Of a stretch of 54,426 bases of DNA, positions 52,401 to 54,426 are shown in pieces. Under the pieces are notes generated by a model. The model did no database searches. It had not been told where the DNA came from and saw only the letters and a program-made list of their open reading frames with translations. Made by a program: the position numbers and the translations under genes. Origin of the DNA: Owenweeksia sp. (GTDB taxonomy: Bacteria > Bacteroidota > Bacteroidia > Flavobacteriales > Schleiferiaceae). Position 1 is the first letter of the stretch; every line of letters begins with the position of its first letter. The stretch lies in the NCBI GenBank assembly GCA_028285465.1, contig JANQPD010000027.1:1-54426 (forward strand). The letters run 5' to 3'.

Positions 52401-52796
52401 AATATGCGCGGATTTTTTCAAAATGTGCGCAACGGCAACAATTTTGCCGTAATCAATAGCGAATTGAGGCTGCCTGTGTTTAGTTACTTGCTCAACCGCC
52501 CCATCAAAAGTGATTTTATTAAGAATTTCCAGTTGATAGGCTTTGCAGATGTAGGTACTGCCTGGAACGGCCTTTCTCCATATTCGAGCGAAAATGCGAT
52601 CAATACCCGGGTAGAAGATTTCGGCAACCTGCGCATTGTACTCGATAGTCAAAAAGAACCCATTATTGCCGGAGTTGGCGGGGGCTTGCGCACGCGCCTT
52701 TTTGGTTACTTCCTTCGCCTGGATTATGCCTGGGGCATAGAAGATGGGCTTGTCCTGGACCCCTTATTGTACTTCAGTATTAGTACAGACTTTTAA
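49485..52796 (+). CDS. Large PD40/WD40-like propeller protein with an outer-membrane barrel
   Basis: The TTG at 49485 is used as start because it precedes a signal peptide (MKQPYFRYIVFWLTFFCMAA) and no in-frame ATG exists upstream. Residues about 27-285 resemble a peptidase-MA/gluzincin domain, retaining LPEWYTEGLISYM with Glu180, but the HExxH site is replaced (SGLTEV, 147-152), so it is catalytically dead. Residues 290-600 carry PD40 propeller repeats (HELIRLSGSPDGKYIAYVDQ, KILSFQYAQDGKRLVLSATK). After a basic linker, residues about 700-1103 are an Omp85-like beta-barrel ending in DPLLYFSISTDF. It should sit in the outer membrane with a periplasmic front. The function is unknown. Confidence 0.85.
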   Translation: MKQPYFRYIVFWLTFFCMAASPLSAQFYYGLRQEFGKNRLQYTQFDWVFYRFERYDIYFYRGNDKLAAQVARFTDTELPRLESILDAPLDDRVQILVFNNLSDLKQSNVNSSSEEDYNTGGVTRISGRRLFLYFNGDYTDLNRQLRSGLTEVILSNLIYGKFTESIKNSTLLNLPEWYTEGLISYMGEPWNVEVDTKVRDGFLSGRYKRFNSLTGEDAVYAGHSMWYYLVQTYGRTVLKNVVYMAIVNRNIESGFLYVLGKDLDQINQGWVEFYEERYEKYKLEKEAETGEEPLKQLLKAKKNHELIRLSGSPDGKYIAYVDQVFSEYKLYLYDVERERKKRILKEGYKIAQNSDKSYPILAWHPNSKILTFFTEEKGFTYINFYNLEKKELEKKPFFKFDKILSFQYAQDGKRLVLSATKNGQSDIFIYTILNTRVEQLTNDSYNDLYPSFFNGDSKVVWSSNRVTDTLKQQEQAIVFPYADHDLFAMPASEPEDTVKIMRLTNSRGVEEIAAGVYAPGYISFLSNRSGTQNRHLIKIDSSIAYVDTSTHYAYTFTEYQLTKAKRNILDQSVSAENGQVYGIELRDKRYRILAREYLSPESLGLRPLSTNRQNTAPPKAKTVVERSGSKSTYPLYYPGPQYLTFEVDIEDYDFGKEGGSRPSRQDKARGSKPVKALPDPVASNTVAASAEEPLTIPPKRNYFLSFFQDDFTVRFDNIFENPQYQRFTGFVSSDLLNSGFNMQFKAGVLDLMHDYQISAGMRTNFQPLAGTSITPNAEFWVGVGDYKDRLDKQYTYYRRSQVLFSELGQFQRIITNEITAKYSWPFSPVASVRGSVGYRNDKTVDLAREVFSLESEPVLTDYAILKLAYVYDNTRKLGLNLYAGTRYKIFTEYYRNLSISNSGLHTAGIDYRKYTIIHRNFIWANRFAAGTSFGQERLIYIMGGVDNVFVPRFEPTTPIAQDQNYVFQTLVTNMRGFFQNVRNGNNFAVINSELRLPVFSYLLNRPIKSDFIKNFQLIGFADVGTAWNGLSPYSSENAINTRVEDFGNLRIVLDSQKEPIIAGVGGGLRTRLFGYFLRLDYAWGIEDGLVLDPLLYFSISTDF

Positions 52797-52830
52797 CGCT
52801 ACCCTCTTAGTGTACATGATTTCTGCGAAA

Positions 52831-53478
52831 CTATACACCCAATTTCTTAAGCAGGCTTTTTCGCCCGATTTTCCTGCTGATGAAATCTTTCTCGAGCATC
52901 CAACCCCGGGCAGGAGAATATGCACGGGCGTAGTAAATGATCTGTAGATGTAGCTTGTTCCAAAGCGCTTTTGGAAAAAGGCGTTTGGCGTCCTTTTCGG
53001 TTTGTGCCACGGATTTTCCATTGCTCAAACCCCAGCGATACATCAGGCGATGAATGTGTGTATCTACGGGAAAGGCGGGTACGCCAAAGGCCTGGCTCAT
53101 CACTACCGAAGCGGTCTTATGCCCCACGGCAGGCAAGGCCTCCAGGGCTTCAAAACTTTGTGGTACCTGGCCGTTGTGCTGGTCCAGCAGGATGTGTGAA
53201 AGCGCATAAATTCCTTTGGATTTCATAGGGGTAAGCCCACACGGGCGGATAACTGCAGCAATTTCTTCCACGCTGAGTTTGGCCATTTCTTCAGGTGTAT
53301 CCGCCAAAGAGAAGAGGTGAGGAGTAACGGTGTTGACGCGTGCATCCGTGCATTGTGCAGAGAGCAATACCGCTATAAGCAAAGTATAGGGGCTGTGATG
53401 CTCAAGAGGTATAGGTGTTTCCGGGTATAACTTTTCCAGATTTTCAATTACGTAATCTACTTTTTCCTGCTTTGTCAT
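52831..53478 (-). CDS. nth: Endonuclease III lacking the iron-sulfur cluster motif
   Basis: The 215-residue protein has the helix-hairpin-helix and catalytic residues of endonuclease III: LPAVGHKTASVV with Lys121 and VDTHIHR with Asp139. It excises oxidised pyrimidines and nicks the abasic site. The four C-terminal cysteines that usually bind a [4Fe-4S] cluster are absent (ARAYSPARGWMLEKDF instead), and only Cys43 and Cys80 occur. The rest of the fold seems complete, so it is probably a cluster-free lineage, as appears to occur in some Bacteroidota. It ends about 34 bases past the barrel gene. Confidence 0.9.
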   Translation of the reverse strand: MTKQEKVDYVIENLEKLYPETPIPLEHHSPYTLLIAVLLSAQCTDARVNTVTPHLFSLADTPEEMAKLSVEEIAAVIRPCGLTPMKSKGIYALSHILLDQHNGQVPQSFEALEALPAVGHKTASVVMSQAFGVPAFPVDTHIHRLMYRWGLSNGKSVAQTEKDAKRLFPKALWNKLHLQIIYYARAYSPARGWMLEKDFISRKIGRKSLLKKLGV

Positions 53479-53565
53479 CGCTTAAATGTATAGAAGATGC
53501 ATAGGTCGTAAACCTTTGCCAAATTTGCCAGTTTAACCTTCATATAAATATCCAAAACAAAAGTA

Positions 53566-54018
53566 ATGACACACCTCAAAGAAGGCGATAAAGCACCCCG
53601 TTTCAGTGGAAAAGATCAGAGTGGAAACACCATTGGCCTGGACGACTATAAAGGAAAAAAACTGGTTGTTTATTTTTACCCCAAAGACGATACACCCGGT
53701 TGTACGGCCGAAGCATGTAACTTCCGTGACAATTATCAGGAGCTGCGCAATGCCGGCTACGAGATTTTAGGAGTAAGTGCCGACAGTGCTGCCAAGCATC
53801 AGAAATTTATTGCTAAATACAGTTTGCCCTTTCCCCTTATTGCAGATGAAGAAAAAGAGGTAATTGAAGCATTTGGCGTATGGGGCAAAAAGAAGTTTAT
53901 GGGGCGGGAATATGATGGCATACACCGCGAAACCTTTGTGATCAATGAAGAAGGGGTAATTGAAAAAGTGATCCATAAGGTAAAAACGAAAGATGCCACT
54001 GCGCAGATCCTGGAATAG
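53566..54018 (+). CDS. bcp: Thioredoxin-dependent thiol peroxidase (BCP/PrxQ)
   Basis: The 150-residue peroxiredoxin has YFYPKDDTPGCTAEACNF: the peroxidatic Cys46 and, five residues later, the resolving Cys51, the arrangement of atypical 2-Cys BCP/PrxQ proteins. It reduces peroxides using thioredoxin in the cytoplasm. The length is typical. It is divergent from nth and followed by a terminator at 54044-54067. Confidence 0.96.
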   Translation: MTHLKEGDKAPRFSGKDQSGNTIGLDDYKGKKLVVYFYPKDDTPGCTAEACNFRDNYQELRNAGYEILGVSADSAAKHQKFIAKYSLPFPLIADEEKEVIEAFGVWGKKKFMGREYDGIHRETFVINEEGVIEKVIHKVKTKDATAQILE

Positions 54019-54043
54019 CTTTAAAAAGGGCCTGTCCGTTTCA

Positions 54044-54067
54044 CCCGCTTGCATTAGCGGGCTGCTT
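54044..54067 (+). terminator. Terminator of bcp
   Basis: CCCGCT (54044-54049) pairs with AGCGGG (54056-54061) and is followed by a short T-rich stretch. Confidence 0.55.
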
Positions 54068-54284
54068 TTATGAAATGCAGTATGAGCCGTGCAAGAGAAG
54101 GCTTTACACACATTTTTTCTTTTTATGTTTGGAGCCTGGCTAAGTTTGGCATAGCCTGAGGTTTTAATGCCTATTGATCAAAGCTCCTTCTATCGGATAC
54201 TCTGCCGGGGCCTTACTGTTCCGGAAGTTAGGCGTAGGAGGTTCTTAAAATAACGTGAATAATGTTTAAGGATAAAGTAGCAGA

Positions 54285-54426
54285 ATTTTGTCATGTCGAG
54301 TGAATTTCGCAGAAAATTCGTATCCGCCCCCAACAATGTTGGCGGATCGAGACAGGCAAAATGACTTGTTTTCAGCCTGTCCCGCTACTGCGGGAATACA
54401 TCACGCCTGTGGCGTGGCACTCCTTT
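54285..54426. repeat. Interspersed-repeat-like block of nested palindromes
   Basis: This block contains nested inverted repeats: ATCCGCC and GGCGGAT around an ACAATGTT-containing loop, GAATTT and AAATTC, CCCGC and GCGGG, and CGCC with GGCG. The opening TTGTCATGTCGAGTGAA and the later ATCGAGACAGGCAAAATGAC resemble the widespread intergenic repeats of Flavobacteria genomes. It has no coding frame; copies elsewhere cannot be seen here. Confidence 0.5.

Larger units (their letters stand above)
54019..54426. other. Gene-free end of the window
   Basis: 408 bases without a convincing gene: the bcp terminator, then sequence without apparent coding potential, and from about 54285 a stem-loop-rich repeat that runs out of the window. 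Confidence 0.45.

Noticed and set aside
51756..52652. 298-codon minus-strand open frame within the PD40/barrel gene
   Set aside because: It is antisense to a clearly coding beta-barrel domain and lacks any family-like motif.
1..54426. CRISPR array, rRNA operon or insertion sequence
   Set aside because: No regularly spaced direct repeats, no rRNA-like sequence and no transposase with inverted ends were seen; a search with dedicated tools could still find small elements.

Overview
The window looks like a chromosomal segment of a Bacteroidota bacterium, most likely a member of the Flavobacteriales. The evidence is four secreted proteins with type IX secretion (T9SS) C-terminal sorting domains, a PorV/PorQ-family outer-membrane protein, a DUF4286 protein, -7 elements of the Bacteroidota type (TAnnTTTG) upstream of several genes, and starts without Shine-Dalgarno sequences. 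No rRNA, tRNA, CRISPR array or recognisable transposase was found.

Region 1 (1-11160) is an accessory block of polymorphic-toxin material. It holds three RHS core 3' ends (at 2, 1990 and 7272). Each ends at a conserved DP(T/D)G boundary and then carries an unrelated C-terminal tip followed by one or more small immunity-like genes. The second and third are 5'-truncated inside the window; the first runs in from outside it. An additional toxin tip (about 1300-1607) has no RHS core at all but keeps its own immunity-like gene. The layout resembles a store of toxin/immunity cassettes that could recombine with a full-length rhs gene outside the window. A 63-base palindrome-containing element sits in frame inside the second core. 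A T9SS-exported beta-propeller-like protein (4699-6780) lies between cassettes.

Region 2 (11262-20434) carries a very large T9SS beta-helix adhesin-like protein, fumarase (fumC), a 54-residue membrane protein, an outer-membrane barrel protein, a GNAT/nitrilase fusion gene interrupted by one in-frame amber codon, a small unknown protein and a mazEF toxin-antitoxin pair. Region 3 (20460-24046) has an AraC-type regulator and an alpha/beta hydrolase bracketed by a partial and a complete copy of a carboxypeptidase-regulatory-like lipoprotein gene, then an ACP phosphodiesterase-like protein.

Region 4 (24115-27411) is a probable copper-linked operon: a Cys-motif membrane protein, an MbnP-family lipoprotein, an MbnH-family dihaem enzyme and an outer-membrane channel-like protein. 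Region 5 (27613-54018) is mostly core metabolism and envelope biology: purS-pssA, a porV-like gene, threonine aldolase, a T9SS peptidoglycan-recognition amidase, recX with a DUF4286 gene, serS with a lipoprotein and a TPR protein, rplU-rpmA, an M16 peptidase pair, a DMT transporter, a TPR lipoprotein, GDPD, an SDR enzyme, oligopeptidase B, a T9SS LamG protein, a large PD40/beta-barrel protein, an endonuclease III lacking its cluster cysteines, and bcp. The window ends in a stem-loop-rich interspersed repeat.
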